Program-made: the position numbers and the translations under genes
Part shown: in pieces, positions 26,836 through 35,535 of the stretch
Numbering within the stretch: position 1 is the stretch's first letter
Layout: every line of letters starts with the position of its first letter
The notes under the pieces: model-generated
Seen by the model: the letters and a program-made list of their open reading frames with translations, nothing else
The model's database searches: none
What the model was told of the DNA's origin: nothing
Origin: Pseudoalteromonas luteoviolacea B = ATCC 29581
Lineage (GTDB): Bacteria > Pseudomonadota > Gammaproteobacteria > Enterobacterales > Alteromonadaceae
Assembly (NCBI GenBank): GCA_000333235.1
Contig: CAPN01000023.1
Location: 1 to 64,000, forward strand
Direction of reading: 5' to 3'
DNA: 64,000 nucleotides

Positions 26836-27840
26836 TTAGAGCGATAAACCGACTTTACGGGTTAATTCTGCTGTTCGATTTGCATAGCCCCACTCATTGT
26901 CATACCACACATACAGTTTTACCTGCGTGCCATTGACCACCATGGTAGACAAAGCATCAACAATGCTCGAACGTGGATCGGTTTTATAATCGATAGAGAC
27001 CAGTGGGCGTTCTTCATAGCCTAAAATACCTTTAAGTGCACCTTCTGCTGCAGCTTTCATCCAACTGTTGATTTCTTCTGCCGTTGTCGCACGTGCTAAC
27101 TCAAATACACAATCCGTGATAGAGGCATTTGCGAGTGGCACACGTACCGCATGACCGTTTAATTTCCCCTTTAATTCAGGGAAAATATGAGTAATTGCCG
27201 TTGCCGATCCTGTTGTCGTCGGAATTAAGCTCATACCACACGCACGAGCTCGGCGTAAATCTTTGTGCGGTGCATCCAATATGGTTTGAGTATTGGTGAT
27301 GTCATGGATTGTCGTCATTGAACCATGCTTAATTCCAATATTTTCTTGTAACACTTTAACTACGGGTGCCAAACAGTTTGTAGTGCACGATGCCGCGGTG
27401 ACGATATTGTGTGTGTTGTTATCGTAAAGCGAATCATTGACGCCCATGACAATATTAAGCACGCCCTCTTCTTTAACTGGTGCGGTGACCACTACTTTTT
27501 TTACGCCCTGATCTAAATAAGCTTGCAACAACGCTTTGCTTTTCATTTTGCCAGACGCTTCAATGACAATATCGCACTGTGACCAGTCCGTTTCAGCTAT
27601 CGTTTTATTGTGTGTGATCGCGATCGATTTGCCATTAATCACAATCGCAGTGTCTGCGTGATCAACATCGTGATGCCAAATACCGTGAACTGAATCAAAT
27701 TTTAATAAATGTGCCAGTGTTTGAGCATCGCCAGCAGGATCATTAATTTGCACAAACTCCATATCTGGCCAATCAAAGGCCGCACGCATTGATAGTCTAC
27801 CCATACGGCCAAAGCCATTTATTCCTACTTTTATTGTCAT
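26836..27840 (-). CDS. ArsJ-associated glyceraldehyde-3-phosphate dehydrogenase
   Basis: The 334-residue enzyme has the NAD-binding start [18 protein letters not shown], the catalytic cysteine in [15 protein letters not shown], the histidine of HDITNTQT, and the end [17 protein letters not shown]. In this operon type the enzyme converts glyceraldehyde-3-phosphate and arsenate to 1-arseno-3-phosphoglycerate for ArsJ to export. Placement between the phosphatase/ArsR gene and arsJ supports the resistance role over central glycolysis. AAGGA lies eight bases before the ATG. Confidence 0.92.
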   Translation of the reverse strand: MTIKVGINGFGRMGRLSMRAAFDWPDMEFVQINDPAGDAQTLAHLLKFDSVHGIWHHDVDHADTAIVINGKSIAITHNKTIAETDWSQCDIVIEASGKMKSKALLQAYLDQGVKKVVVTAPVKEEGVLNIVMGVNDSLYDNNTHNIVTAASCTTNCLAPVVKVLQENIGIKHGSMTTIHDITNTQTILDAPHKDLRRARACGMSLIPTTTGSATAITHIFPELKGKLNGHAVRVPLANASITDCVFELARATTAEEINSWMKAAAEGALKGILGYEERPLVSIDYKTDPRSSIVDALSTMVVNGTQVKLYVWYDNEWGYANRTAELTRKVGLSL

Positions 27841-27862
27841 ACTATTTTTCCTTTAAACTAGA

Positions 27863-28627
27863 TTAGTTACAGCAAGAAGCAACGCGTGAAGGCCTATCCC
27901 CCATCACTCGTAGTCGCGTCAACGCTTGCGCTATAAAATTCGGTTCATTAATTAAGGTTTGTGATAGTGTGTTTTTCATCCACTTTGGCACCGTTGAATT
28001 AAATGAATAAAACACCCATTGCTGATATTTTCTGTCTGACAGAATGCCAAGCTTTTTCAACTGTGCTAAATGACGCGAGACTTTTGGTTGGCTATGTTCG
28101 TTTAATGCAACCATTAATTCGCACACACACACTTCTTGTTCAACGATAAGGATGAGCAAGGTTTTTAAGCGGATCTCATCCGCCAACGCTTTATAAAACA
28201 CCAATGGGGTCAGAGTCGATTGAACTTGATCTACTTCATTTTGTACAAAGCACTGTATGCGTTCATTTAACATCTGTAAAACATGTTCAAAAGCCTTGGC
28301 CTCTTGCGACGCTAAAGGATCTGGAATATCCCACGCCAAATATGACTTACCATGAATACGGCTATCACATTCTAGTGCGGTTTTATCCTCTAAGGTGATC
28401 ACGTAATCAAATTCAATATGAGTAAGACTATGGATACATTTGGCATGCAGATTTTCAGTTAACAATCCAAAATTCTCTATCGCGGCTAGCGCATTAGGGT
28501 TTACAACTCGGGATTCAGCACCCGCGCTGAAAACTTCTATCCTGCCGTGTCCATGATGGTTTAACAGTGCTTCCGCCATAATGGCGCGAACGGAGTTTCC
28601 AGAACATACAAACAAAACTTTCTTCAT
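27863..28627 (-). CDS. Fusion of low-molecular-weight phosphatase/ArsC-like domain with ArsR repressor
   Basis: Residues 1-125 form a low-molecular-weight tyrosine-phosphatase fold with the P-loop CSGNSVRA (Cys8 to Arg14) and the general-acid region WDIPDPLA. Residues 135-235 form an ArsR winged helix (LADEIRLKTLLILIVEQE, then VCVCELMVALNEHSQPKVSRHLAQL) whose C-V-C pair matches the As(III)-binding cysteines of ArsR. The tail ends SCCN. Thioredoxin-coupled arsenate reductases of this fold carry a second cysteine in the P-loop (NSCR), and here it is Val. Arsenate reduction is therefore uncertain; a repressor with an arsenate or phosphatase side domain is more likely. It is the first gene of the ars operon. 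Confidence 0.82.
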   Translation of the reverse strand: MKKVLFVCSGNSVRAIMAEALLNHHGHGRIEVFSAGAESRVVNPNALAAIENFGLLTENLHAKCIHSLTHIEFDYVITLEDKTALECDSRIHGKSYLAWDIPDPLASQEAKAFEHVLQMLNERIQCFVQNEVDQVQSTLTPLVFYKALADEIRLKTLLILIVEQEVCVCELMVALNEHSQPKVSRHLAQLKKLGILSDRKYQQWVFYSFNSTVPKWMKNTLSQTLINEPNFIAQALTRLRVMGDRPSRVASCCN

Positions 28628-28644
28628 TGAAACATAATAACCTC

Positions 28645-28670
28645 GTTATATAACAAAATTATTATATAAC
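28645..28670 (-). promoter_or_regulatory. Candidate ArsR operator upstream of the ars operon
   Basis: GTTATATAAC, itself a palindrome, lies at 28645-28654, and the near-identical ATTATATAAC lies at 28661-28670. The pair sits 18 to 43 bases upstream of the phosphatase/ArsR start, where autorepression is expected. No footprint or consensus match was available. Confidence 0.45.
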
Positions 28671-28710
28671 TTCTATCAATCCATGCAACAAGGTTATTGA
28701 TGTGCGGTTT

Positions 28711-29364
28711 TTATCCTTTTAGAAGTTGATAAGCGTTGAATACCTCAGACGGTTCTGCACGCATCGAATAATTTTCCTCAACAAATCGATATCGGATAAC
28801 ACTTTGTGTATCGATAAGTAAAGTGGCTGGAACTGGTAAATTAAATGCGTTTCCACAACAGTTTCGTTCATTTAAGTCAATGTTCCATTTTAAAAGCTGC
28901 TGCTGTAATTCGCTATCAAGCTCCCAATGTAAACCAAGTGTTTTAGTAAACCGCAGACCTTCATCAAATACGATAGGAAAAGAAAGGTGATTTGCGACTT
29001 GCATATCTCGAGCAAACTGAGGCAATTCTGGCGTAATCGCAATAATGTTCAGCCGATTGCCTGACCGCTCATAGCACTCTTGCCATGCTCTTAACTCAAG
29101 GACGCAATAAGGGCACCAACTACCGCGAATAATGGTCACAACAAGAGGATTTCGTAATAAGAGCCGGTTGCTTTCATACAACGTGCCGTCGAGGCCAAAT
29201 AGAGTAAAATCTGGAAACGTACTGCCAACTGTTAAACATGCAGACAAGTCCCGCTGACTTTGCAGCAAAGATAAACTGCGATTAAGCGTCTCTAAAATCT
29301 CAGGGGGTGTATTTAAATCAAACGTGCGTTTATATTCTTGCAACTTATCTTGTAACGAGCTCAT
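28711..29364 (-). CDS. Peroxiredoxin-like (AhpC/TSA-type) thiol protein
   Basis: The 217-residue protein has a thioredoxin fold with the redox motif C-P-Y-C in IIRGSWCPYCVLELRAWQECY, preceded by TVGSTFPDFTLFGLDG as in AhpC/TSA peroxiredoxins. A further CC pair (NERNCCGNAF) lies near residue 170. A 30-residue helical N-terminal extension (LQEYKRTFDLNTPPEILETL) is common to this subgroup. It ends 83 bp upstream of the ars operon on the same strand, so read-through is possible but the ars promoter region lies between. The exact peroxide substrate is unknown. Confidence 0.75.
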   Translation of the reverse strand: MSSLQDKLQEYKRTFDLNTPPEILETLNRSLSLLQSQRDLSACLTVGSTFPDFTLFGLDGTLYESNRLLLRNPLVVTIIRGSWCPYCVLELRAWQECYERSGNRLNIIAITPELPQFARDMQVANHLSFPIVFDEGLRFTKTLGLHWELDSELQQQLLKWNIDLNERNCCGNAFNLPVPATLLIDTQSVIRYRFVEENYSMRAEPSEVFNAYQLLKG

Positions 29365-29420
29365 ATTTTAGTTACTAAGGCGGAAACTGACTTAAGTTAT
29401 AGAAAAACATTCTCTAAATA

Positions 29421-29446
29421 GCAAAAAACCTCGCTTTAGAGAGGTT
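29421..29446 (-). terminator. Intrinsic terminator (minus strand)
   Basis: AACCTC (29427-29432) pairs with GAGGTT (29441-29446). On the minus strand the hairpin runs into TTTTTTGC. It would end transcripts from the lipoprotein gene at 29651-30091 after they pass the 14-bp repeats. Confidence 0.65.
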
Positions 29447-29516
29447 ACATCTAGGTCGTGTTAACCTTTGCTGTGTGTTTTTGCTGCAGTGAATTGGGTA
29501 TTTAGATAAGACAGAG

Positions 29517-29601
29517 GCTGTCCCACAGGGGCTGTCCCACAGAGGCTGCGTAGCATAGCGTTGCCCCGCAAGGGTTGCCCCGCAATGGTTGCCCCGCATA
29601 G
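29517..29601. repeat. Tandem repeat with 14-bp period, six units
   Basis: Units start at 29517, 29531, 29545, 29560, 29574 and 29588. The first two read GCTGTCCCACAGGG-like and the last three GTTGCCCCGCAAGG-like, both fitting GYTGYCCCRCAR. The third is degenerate and 15 bp. The tract is GC-rich against AT-rich surroundings and lies in the 3' untranslated region of the lipoprotein gene. Confidence 0.8.
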
Positions 29602-29650
29602 TTATTCTATGAGAGTCTGCCGATCACGACGGATAAATGTTCAACACGCC

Positions 29651-30091
29651 TTAGTTTATCACATTGATCTGATCCAGTGTTGAAACATCAATGTGGGTTT
29701 GAAAATAATAGATGGACGTTTCACGACCATTGCAAATTAGCGAGATTTTCTTGCGCTTTGCTTCCCCACGGATCACTATCGTTTTACCTTTAAAAAACCC
29801 TTCTGGCTCTTGCCCGTAATACATCTCGATTTCGTTTTTTAAACGAGATGGGATATAAACACTCACATTGCGACGATCACGATAGTCATCATGAGTATTG
29901 AGATAGATATTGTTATGGTGTTTGCTCGTTTGAGTTATCGTTAATTGAAACTGTCCTGCTAAACCCGCAGGCGCTAATGCTTCACTTTTTTCGATAATGT
30001 CCATCGTGTTATCAAAATACGACGTTGGTGCGGTTGTCGTTACACTACAAGCACCCAGTAATAAACTTGACGTGAATACAAAATATTTCAT
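29651..30091 (-). CDS. Small lipoprotein of unknown function
   Basis: The 146-residue product has a lipoprotein signal (lipobox LGAC, cysteine at residue 15). The mature part alternates strands and short loops (FQLTITQTSKHHN…VSVYIPSRLKNEIE…KTIVIRGEAKRKKISLIC) and could be an OB-like barrel. I recognise no family. It is monocistronic; the transcript would run through the tandem repeats to the hairpin at 29421-29446. The start is ATG 30091 with a GGGA-like ribosome site. Confidence 0.6.
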   Translation of the reverse strand: MKYFVFTSSLLLGACSVTTTAPTSYFDNTMDIIEKSEALAPAGLAGQFQLTITQTSKHHNNIYLNTHDDYRDRRNVSVYIPSRLKNEIEMYYGQEPEGFFKGKTIVIRGEAKRKKISLICNGRETSIYYFQTHIDVSTLDQINVIN

Positions 30092-30279
30092 GTTAAATCC
30101 CAGTGTTATTCCTCGTTTTTGCGATGACGCTTATCGTAAAGGGCACATAGTGTAGCGAAAACCGATAACAGAAACACTTTATTATTCTATTAAAGAGAAT
30201 GAAATACGCGAAAAAATGCAATTTTTAGGAAGCGTTTCGAATGCTATTCTGTGATTATCTTAGTTTTTGAGTAGTCGCA

Positions 30280-31119
30280 ATGAATGTAATAACGGCAAGA
30301 AAAGCCCGTGCCACGCAAGATGGAGCAGGTGTCAAAATTAACCGTATCGCCGGGTTCGATGGCAAAAGTCTTGATCCCTTTCTAATGATTGACGAACTGA
30401 AGTCAGATAACAGCAATGATTTTATGGCGGGGTTTCCAGCTCACCCACACAGAGGGATTGAAACGTTTACTTACATTCGCAAAGGCGGATTTGAACATCG
30501 TGACCAAATGGGCAATGTAAAAGCGATCCGAGCAGGGGATGTACAATGGATGAGCACAGGACGAGGTGTTATTCATTCTGAAATGCCGCTTGCGGATGCG
30601 GTTGATGGCATGCATGGTTTTCAGATTTGGCTGAACATGCCATCAGCGCAAAAAATGCGCCCACCTCGATATCAAGATTCCGCGACCGATGGCATCAAAT
30701 CAATCGTAACCCCGCAACATGTTGAACTTAAAGCGTTAGCCGGGAACTGGACTATTGACCAGTCTCTTGTGCTTGCAAATTTACAAGGGTTGGCAGGTGA
30801 CGGCGCTATTGCTGATATAACAATACCACCAAACACCTCCGCGACGCTCGATGTTTCTCAACATGGTAAAGTGCTCGTTTACATTCATAGTGGTTCCTTA
30901 AAGGACGAACGTTTTGGTCAAATGATGCAGCTCACTGTCGACCCAACCTCACCGCTTGTGCTTGAAAGTGGTCAACATGGCACAGGGTTACTTGTCCTTG
31001 CTGGTCAGCCAATCGGGGAGAAAATCGCCCACATGGGCCCTTTTGTCATGAATACCGAAGAAGAACTGCACCAAGCGATACGCGATTATCAGCTTGGACG
31101 TTTTGGAGACATTATATAG
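30280..31119 (+). CDS. Pirin family bicupin protein
   Basis: The 279-residue protein shows the pirin N-terminal cupin: GFPAHPHRGIETFTYIRKGG with metal-binding histidines, then GDVQWMSTGRGVIHSEMP with the further His and Glu ligands. The C-terminal cupin (residues 170-260) lacks an obvious metal set. Bacterial pirins bind Fe(II), and some act as quercetin 2,3-dioxygenases. It is followed 21 bp later by a glutathionyl-hydroquinone reductase gene, and a shared role in quinone or aromatic detoxification is plausible but inferred. Confidence 0.9.
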   Translation: MNVITARKARATQDGAGVKINRIAGFDGKSLDPFLMIDELKSDNSNDFMAGFPAHPHRGIETFTYIRKGGFEHRDQMGNVKAIRAGDVQWMSTGRGVIHSEMPLADAVDGMHGFQIWLNMPSAQKMRPPRYQDSATDGIKSIVTPQHVELKALAGNWTIDQSLVLANLQGLAGDGAIADITIPPNTSATLDVSQHGKVLVYIHSGSLKDERFGQMMQLTVDPTSPLVLESGQHGTGLLVLAGQPIGEKIAHMGPFVMNTEEELHQAIRDYQLGRFGDII

Positions 31120-31140
31120 CCATTCCTTGGAGGCACTATT

Positions 31141-32124
31141 ATGGGATTACTCATCAACGGCACCTGGCATGACCAATGGTATGATACAAAAAGCAACGAA
31201 GGTAAGTTTCAACGTGAAGCTGCCAAACTGCGTAATTGGGTAACCATAGACGGGGTAGCTAAAACGGAAGACAGTAAAGGATTTAAAGCACAGTCTAAAC
31301 GTTATCATTTGTACGTTTCACTCGCATGCCCTTGGGCGCATCGTACATTGATTATGCGCCACCTAAAAGACTTAGAGCCACATATCGACGTCTCGATTGT
31401 CAGCCCAGATATGCTCGAGCATGGTTGGAGCTTTGCTGCGGATGCCATGAGTACAGGGGATGCGCTCTATCGCTCATCCTTTATGCATGAGCTTTATACT
31501 AAACATAGCTCAAACTACAGCGGACGCGTCACCGTTCCTGTGCTTTGGGACACACATACTCAGCAAATTGTGAGCAATGAATCCAGTGAAATAATCCGGA
31601 TGTTCAATGACGCGTTTAATCACATTACGGGAAACAACCTCGATTTTTACCCAAAGCCACTTCAAACAGAGATAGATGCAATCAACGAATTCGTTTATCA
31701 CAATGTCAATAATGGCGTCTACAAAGTGGGGTTTGCAACTACACAAGCCGCTTATGAAGCTGCCTTTGACGCCTTATTTTCTGCCCTCGACAAACTCGAT
31801 ACACGTTTGGAAACACAGCGCTTCCTAGTGGGTAACGTCTTGACCGAAGCAGACATCCGCCTCTTTACTACTTTGGTTAGGTTTGATGCTGTTTACGTTG
31901 GGCATTTCAAGTGTAATCTAAAACGCATTGAAGACTATGCAAACTTAAGCAATTATCTGCGTGATATTTATCAACATCGCGACATTGCAAAAACGACAGA
32001 CATAGCGCACATAAAACGTCACTATTATTTCAGTCACACGATGATCAACCCAACTCAAGTGGTGCCCAAAGGTCCGGAACTCTACTTTGATAGACCGCAC
32101 GATCGCAATCGTTTTTTTAGCTAA
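31141..32124 (+). CDS. yqjG: Glutathionyl-hydroquinone reductase (Xi-class GST)
   Basis: The 327-residue protein has the catalytic cysteine in YVSLACPWAHRTLIMRHLK, a thioredoxin-like N-terminal domain with VPVLWDTHTQQIVSNESSEI, and the all-helical C-terminal domain with RFLVGNVLTEADIRLFTTLVRF. This order and the CPWA motif identify Xi-class transferases, which reduce glutathionyl-hydroquinones to hydroquinones. GGAGG lies eight bases before the ATG. It is probably co-transcribed with the pirin gene. Confidence 0.92.
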   Translation: MGLLINGTWHDQWYDTKSNEGKFQREAAKLRNWVTIDGVAKTEDSKGFKAQSKRYHLYVSLACPWAHRTLIMRHLKDLEPHIDVSIVSPDMLEHGWSFAADAMSTGDALYRSSFMHELYTKHSSNYSGRVTVPVLWDTHTQQIVSNESSEIIRMFNDAFNHITGNNLDFYPKPLQTEIDAINEFVYHNVNNGVYKVGFATTQAAYEAAFDALFSALDKLDTRLETQRFLVGNVLTEADIRLFTTLVRFDAVYVGHFKCNLKRIEDYANLSNYLRDIYQHRDIAKTTDIAHIKRHYYFSHTMINPTQVVPKGPELYFDRPHDRNRFFS

Positions 32125-32356
32125 CACCACAGAGGGCTTTGCCTTGCCGATTAATCCATTTTTTCGAATACGCTGATTCATTTTTATCGATGTTAACTTT
32201 TACATAACTAAACTACATTTTATTTCGAAATGAGAATAATTCCTGCCGACATAAGACCGCCGGTGTGGAGTGTTATGACAAAACGTCTCTTTTTAGCTAC
32301 AACAACTTTCACGTGATTTGTGGCTTAGAAAGGACGTTAAACTAGGAAGCATCAAC

Positions 32357-34579
32357 ATGAAAAATACGAAGAAGCATATGCTCAGCGCTGTAGCTGTTGT
32401 GGTGTCACTGTTAACGTCACCAACGTACGCTAGCGTTTCTATGGAAGCTAAAACGAACCAATTTTGGTGGCCTGAACAACTGAATTTAAGCCCGTTACGT
32501 CAACATGCTGTTGAATCTAATCCATATGGCTCTAACTACGATTACGTCGCTGAATTCAGCAAACTCGACTTAGCAACGGTAAAGCAAGATATCGAAGCAA
32601 CTCTAAAGGATTCAAAAGACTGGTGGCCTGCTGACTGGGGACATTATGGTCCATTAATGATCCGTATGGCATGGCACAGCGCGGGTGTTTACCGCATTCA
32701 CGATGGCCGCGGTGGAGCTGCCGGTGGTCAGCAACGTTTTGATCCGCTGAATAGTTGGCCAGACAATGCCAACCTCGATAAAGCACGTCGTTTATTGTGG
32801 CCAGTTAAACAGAAATATGGCAAAAGCCTATCTTGGGCCGATTTGATGGTTTTAGCTGGGAACGTAGCGCTTGAGTCAATGGGTTTTAAAACACTTGGTT
32901 TTGCAGGTGGCCGCGCCGACGATTGGGAACCTGATCTCGTTTACTGGGGCCCTGAAACTGCCTTCTTAAAAGACGAACGCCGCGACAACAAAGGCAAGTT
33001 AAAAGGCCCTCTTGCTGCCGTTGAAATGGGATTAATATACGTTAATCCTGAAGGCCCGCATGGTAAACCCGATCCACTTCTTGCCGCAAAAGACATACGC
33101 ATGTCGTTTGGTCGTATGGCAATGAATGATGAAGAGATTGTTGCTCTAATCGCAGGTGGTCATACATTTGGTAAAGCACATGGTGCAAAAAAACCAAGTG
33201 ATTGTGTTGGCAAAGAGCCTGCAGCGGCAGAAATAGAAGAACAAGGCTTTGGCTGGAAAAATAAATGTGGCAGTGGCATTGGTGCCGACACCACAACCAG
33301 TGGCCTAGAAGGCGCATGGACAGTGACGCCCACCCAATGGTCAACAAATTATTTAGACAATTTAATGAACTTCACTTGGGTTCAAACCAAAAGCCCTGCA
33401 GGTGCAACCCAGTGGATCCCTGATAATCCTGCTGCCGCGAATTTGGTGCCAGATGCACATATCGAAGGAAAGCGCTCAGCACCGATCATGTTCACAACGG
33501 ATCTCGCGTTAAAATTCGATCCTGAGTTTAAAAAAGTCATTGAACGCTTTAGAAAAGACCCTAAAGAGTTTGAGTTAACCTTTGCTAAGGCATGGTTTAA
33601 GTTGACACACCGAGATATGGGGCCAAAGGCACGCTATGTCGGAGCTGAAGTACCGGTTGAAACATTTACATGGCAAGATCCGCTACCAACGGCCGATTAT
33701 GTAATGATTGACGAAAATGACGTGAAATCACTGAAAGCGAGCATTTCAGACTTAGGGATCGAAAACTCAACCTTAATCCGTACTGCATGGGCGGCAGCGT
33801 CAAGTCATCGTGTCACGGATATGCGAGGTGGAGCTAACGGCGCGCGCTTGCGATTAGAGCCGCAAATCAGTTGGGAAGTAAACAATCCTGATGAAGTCAA
33901 AGCTGTTTTACGCAAATTAGAAGCTGTACAAACACAATTTAATCGTAAAAACGCTGATAAAAAAGTGTCGCTTGCTGACTTAATCGTTTTAGCTGGCAGT
34001 ACAGCACTAGAACACGCTGCGAAGGCCGGTGGTGTTGATGTCAGTGTCGACTTTAAACCAGGCCGCACAGACGCAAGCCAAGCACAAACTGACGTAGATT
34101 CTTTCGCAGTATTAGAGCCAAAAGCAGACGCGTTTAGAAACTACTATCATATGGATGCCTTTATGTCACCTACTGAAATGTTAGTCGACAAAGCAAATAT
34201 GTTGGGGCTAACAGTGCCTGAAATGACCGTGTTACTCGGTGGTCTGCGTGCGCTGGATGCTAATTACAAAGGCAGCAAACATGGTGTGTTTACTGATAAA
34301 CCAGGCACTTTAAGTAATGATTTCTTTGTTAATTTATTGGATATGTCGACCACGTGGTCAAAATCCAGCAAACAAGAAGGGTTATACGAAGGCTTTGACC
34401 GTAAGACAGGTCAATTGAAATGGACTGCAACGCCCGTTGACTTAATCTTTGGTTCTCATTCAGAGCTACGTGCTATTGCAGAAGTCTATGCTTCAAACGA
34501 TGGCAAACAAAAGTTCATCCAAGACTTCATTGAAGTGTGGGTAAAAGTAATGCAATTGGACCGATTTGATTTGAATTAA
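32357..34579 (+). CDS. katG: Catalase-peroxidase KatG with signal peptide
   Basis: I choose ATG 32357, preceded by AGGA, which gives a signal peptide ([19 protein letters not shown]…TYA) of about 27 residues before a full KatG. The N-terminal catalytic domain shows [20 protein letters not shown] with distal Arg, Trp and His. The Tyr and Met of the Trp-Tyr-Met adduct are visible in [11 protein letters not shown] and [11 protein letters not shown], and the proximal histidine lies in [10 protein letters not shown]. The second, non-catalytic copy begins near residue 420. It would remove hydrogen peroxide in the periplasm, unlike the usual cytoplasmic KatG. A strong terminator follows. Confidence 0.94.
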   Translation: MKNTKKHMLSAVAVVVSLLTSPTYASVSMEAKTNQFWWPEQLNLSPLRQHAVESNPYGSNYDYVAEFSKLDLATVKQDIEATLKDSKDWWPADWGHYGPLMIRMAWHSAGVYRIHDGRGGAAGGQQRFDPLNSWPDNANLDKARRLLWPVKQKYGKSLSWADLMVLAGNVALESMGFKTLGFAGGRADDWEPDLVYWGPETAFLKDERRDNKGKLKGPLAAVEMGLIYVNPEGPHGKPDPLLAAKDIRMSFGRMAMNDEEIVALIAGGHTFGKAHGAKKPSDCVGKEPAAAEIEEQGFGWKNKCGSGIGADTTTSGLEGAWTVTPTQWSTNYLDNLMNFTWVQTKSPAGATQWIPDNPAAANLVPDAHIEGKRSAPIMFTTDLALKFDPEFKKVIERFRKDPKEFELTFAKAWFKLTHRDMGPKARYVGAEVPVETFTWQDPLPTADYVMIDENDVKSLKASISDLGIENSTLIRTAWAAASSHRVTDMRGGANGARLRLEPQISWEVNNPDEVKAVLRKLEAVQTQFNRKNADKKVSLADLIVLAGSTALEHAAKAGGVDVSVDFKPGRTDASQAQTDVDSFAVLEPKADAFRNYYHMDAFMSPTEMLVDKANMLGLTVPEMTVLLGGLRALDANYKGSKHGVFTDKPGTLSNDFFVNLLDMSTTWSKSSKQEGLYEGFDRKTGQLKWTATPVDLIFGSHSELRAIAEVYASNDGKQKFIQDFIEVWVKVMQLDRFDLN

Positions 34580-34590
34580 TCACCGCATAA

Positions 34591-34621
34591 CGCCTCAAGA
34601 TATCATTCTTGAGGCGCTTTT
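34591..34621 (+). terminator. Intrinsic terminator of katG
   Basis: CGCCTCAAGA (34591-34600) pairs with TCTTGAGGCG (34607-34616) around a 6-nt loop and is followed by CTTTTC. Confidence 0.85.
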
Positions 34622-35535
34622 CTAAACCACGCACAACATTGCTGTTTTGAGATCACGATTTTACTAACGTAGTTCGAGCAATCCACATCATCACAGATCA
34701 TTTTTTTACTAACTTATATACCAAAGTCACTGTCAATTGCCGTTATCGGCTCAAATCATTATTATACTAACTCAATCCTGCCAAAAATATTAAAAACCAT
34801 TAAAATCAATATGATAAATCTATAAGATTGGCTTTCGACGGGTATTAAAAATCACAACTTTTATAATAAGTTAGTAAAAAAGCGATCCAGTATTCCTCAG
34901 CGATCGATATCCGTATAGAAATAGTTAGTAAAATTCTGATCCGAATAAGGTAAATCTGTGATTTTTTGCACATTAACAACATTGAAAAACTGAGTTGATT
35001 AAACTCCGATCTGAATCTTAAATTATTGTTTTTAAATGGGTTAATCTAAATTTTAAAGCTGTTTTTCAACGTTCAACTTTAGGACGTTCAATTTCAGTTA
35101 GTAAAAATATGATCTAAGAGACTGTCCGTTTCCTTAATAGCGATTCCATCGGTCACGAAATTACTATAAACAAATGATTTATATACAAAAAACAATTATC
35201 GATATTGAGTATGAACATTTTACTGTTGGTAAAAATTCGATCTGTAAACCCCCTTTACAGTTCGAAATCACGCTCTAGAAAACTAAGCAATTGGATTTTG
35301 ATGAAAAAAATAGCAATTAATACAGATAAATAGTTTTTACATTTGGTACATCAGCTTATACCCATGATGCTGCCTCAGCAGAGCAAAATTTTACTAACTA
35401 GGCTGTTCTTCAGTTTGTCCACTAGAAAACTCAACCAACTTTACTGTCACTACAACGCAAAGCCATTGAACTTTTTTGGGTAAATCGTACACTGGAAAAT
35501 GGAAATGTAATTCAGAATAACAAAAGAGAATCATA
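34622..35535. promoter_or_regulatory. Non-coding region carrying an array of an 18-nt GATC-containing motif
   Basis: No gene is visible here. Nine copies of GATC-N4-TTTTACTAAC occur: on the plus strand at 34651-34668, 34696-34713, 34754-34771 (AATC core, TTATACTAAC) and 35381-35398 (GAGC core), and on the minus strand at 34870-34887, 34924-34941, 34994-35011 (weaker), 35097-35114 and 35225-35242. A degenerate tenth lies at 35151-35168. The spacing inside the motif never varies, and the bases before and after the GATC core are purines in all nine. Copy spacing is irregular (45-156 bp). Conserved cores with variable flanks indicate protein-binding sites. Candidate roles are control of the downstream peptidase gene, a titration site or a partition/replication-linked site. 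Confidence 0.75.

Noticed and set aside
29414-29599. 61-residue minus-strand frame across the 14-bp repeats
   Set aside because: Its sequence is just the repeat translated (AGQRYATQPLWDS…), with no ribosome site, and it overlaps the hairpin terminator.
34650-35398. CRISPR array
   Set aside because: The repeated unit is only 18 nt with four variable bases inside, lies in both orientations and has irregular spacing of 45-156 bp. No cas gene is present.
34650-35398. Plasmid-type replication origin with iterons
   Set aside because: The fixed GATC-containing motif invites this reading, but no rep, par or dnaA-like gene lies anywhere in the window and copies are not regularly phased. Kept only as one possibility for the array.
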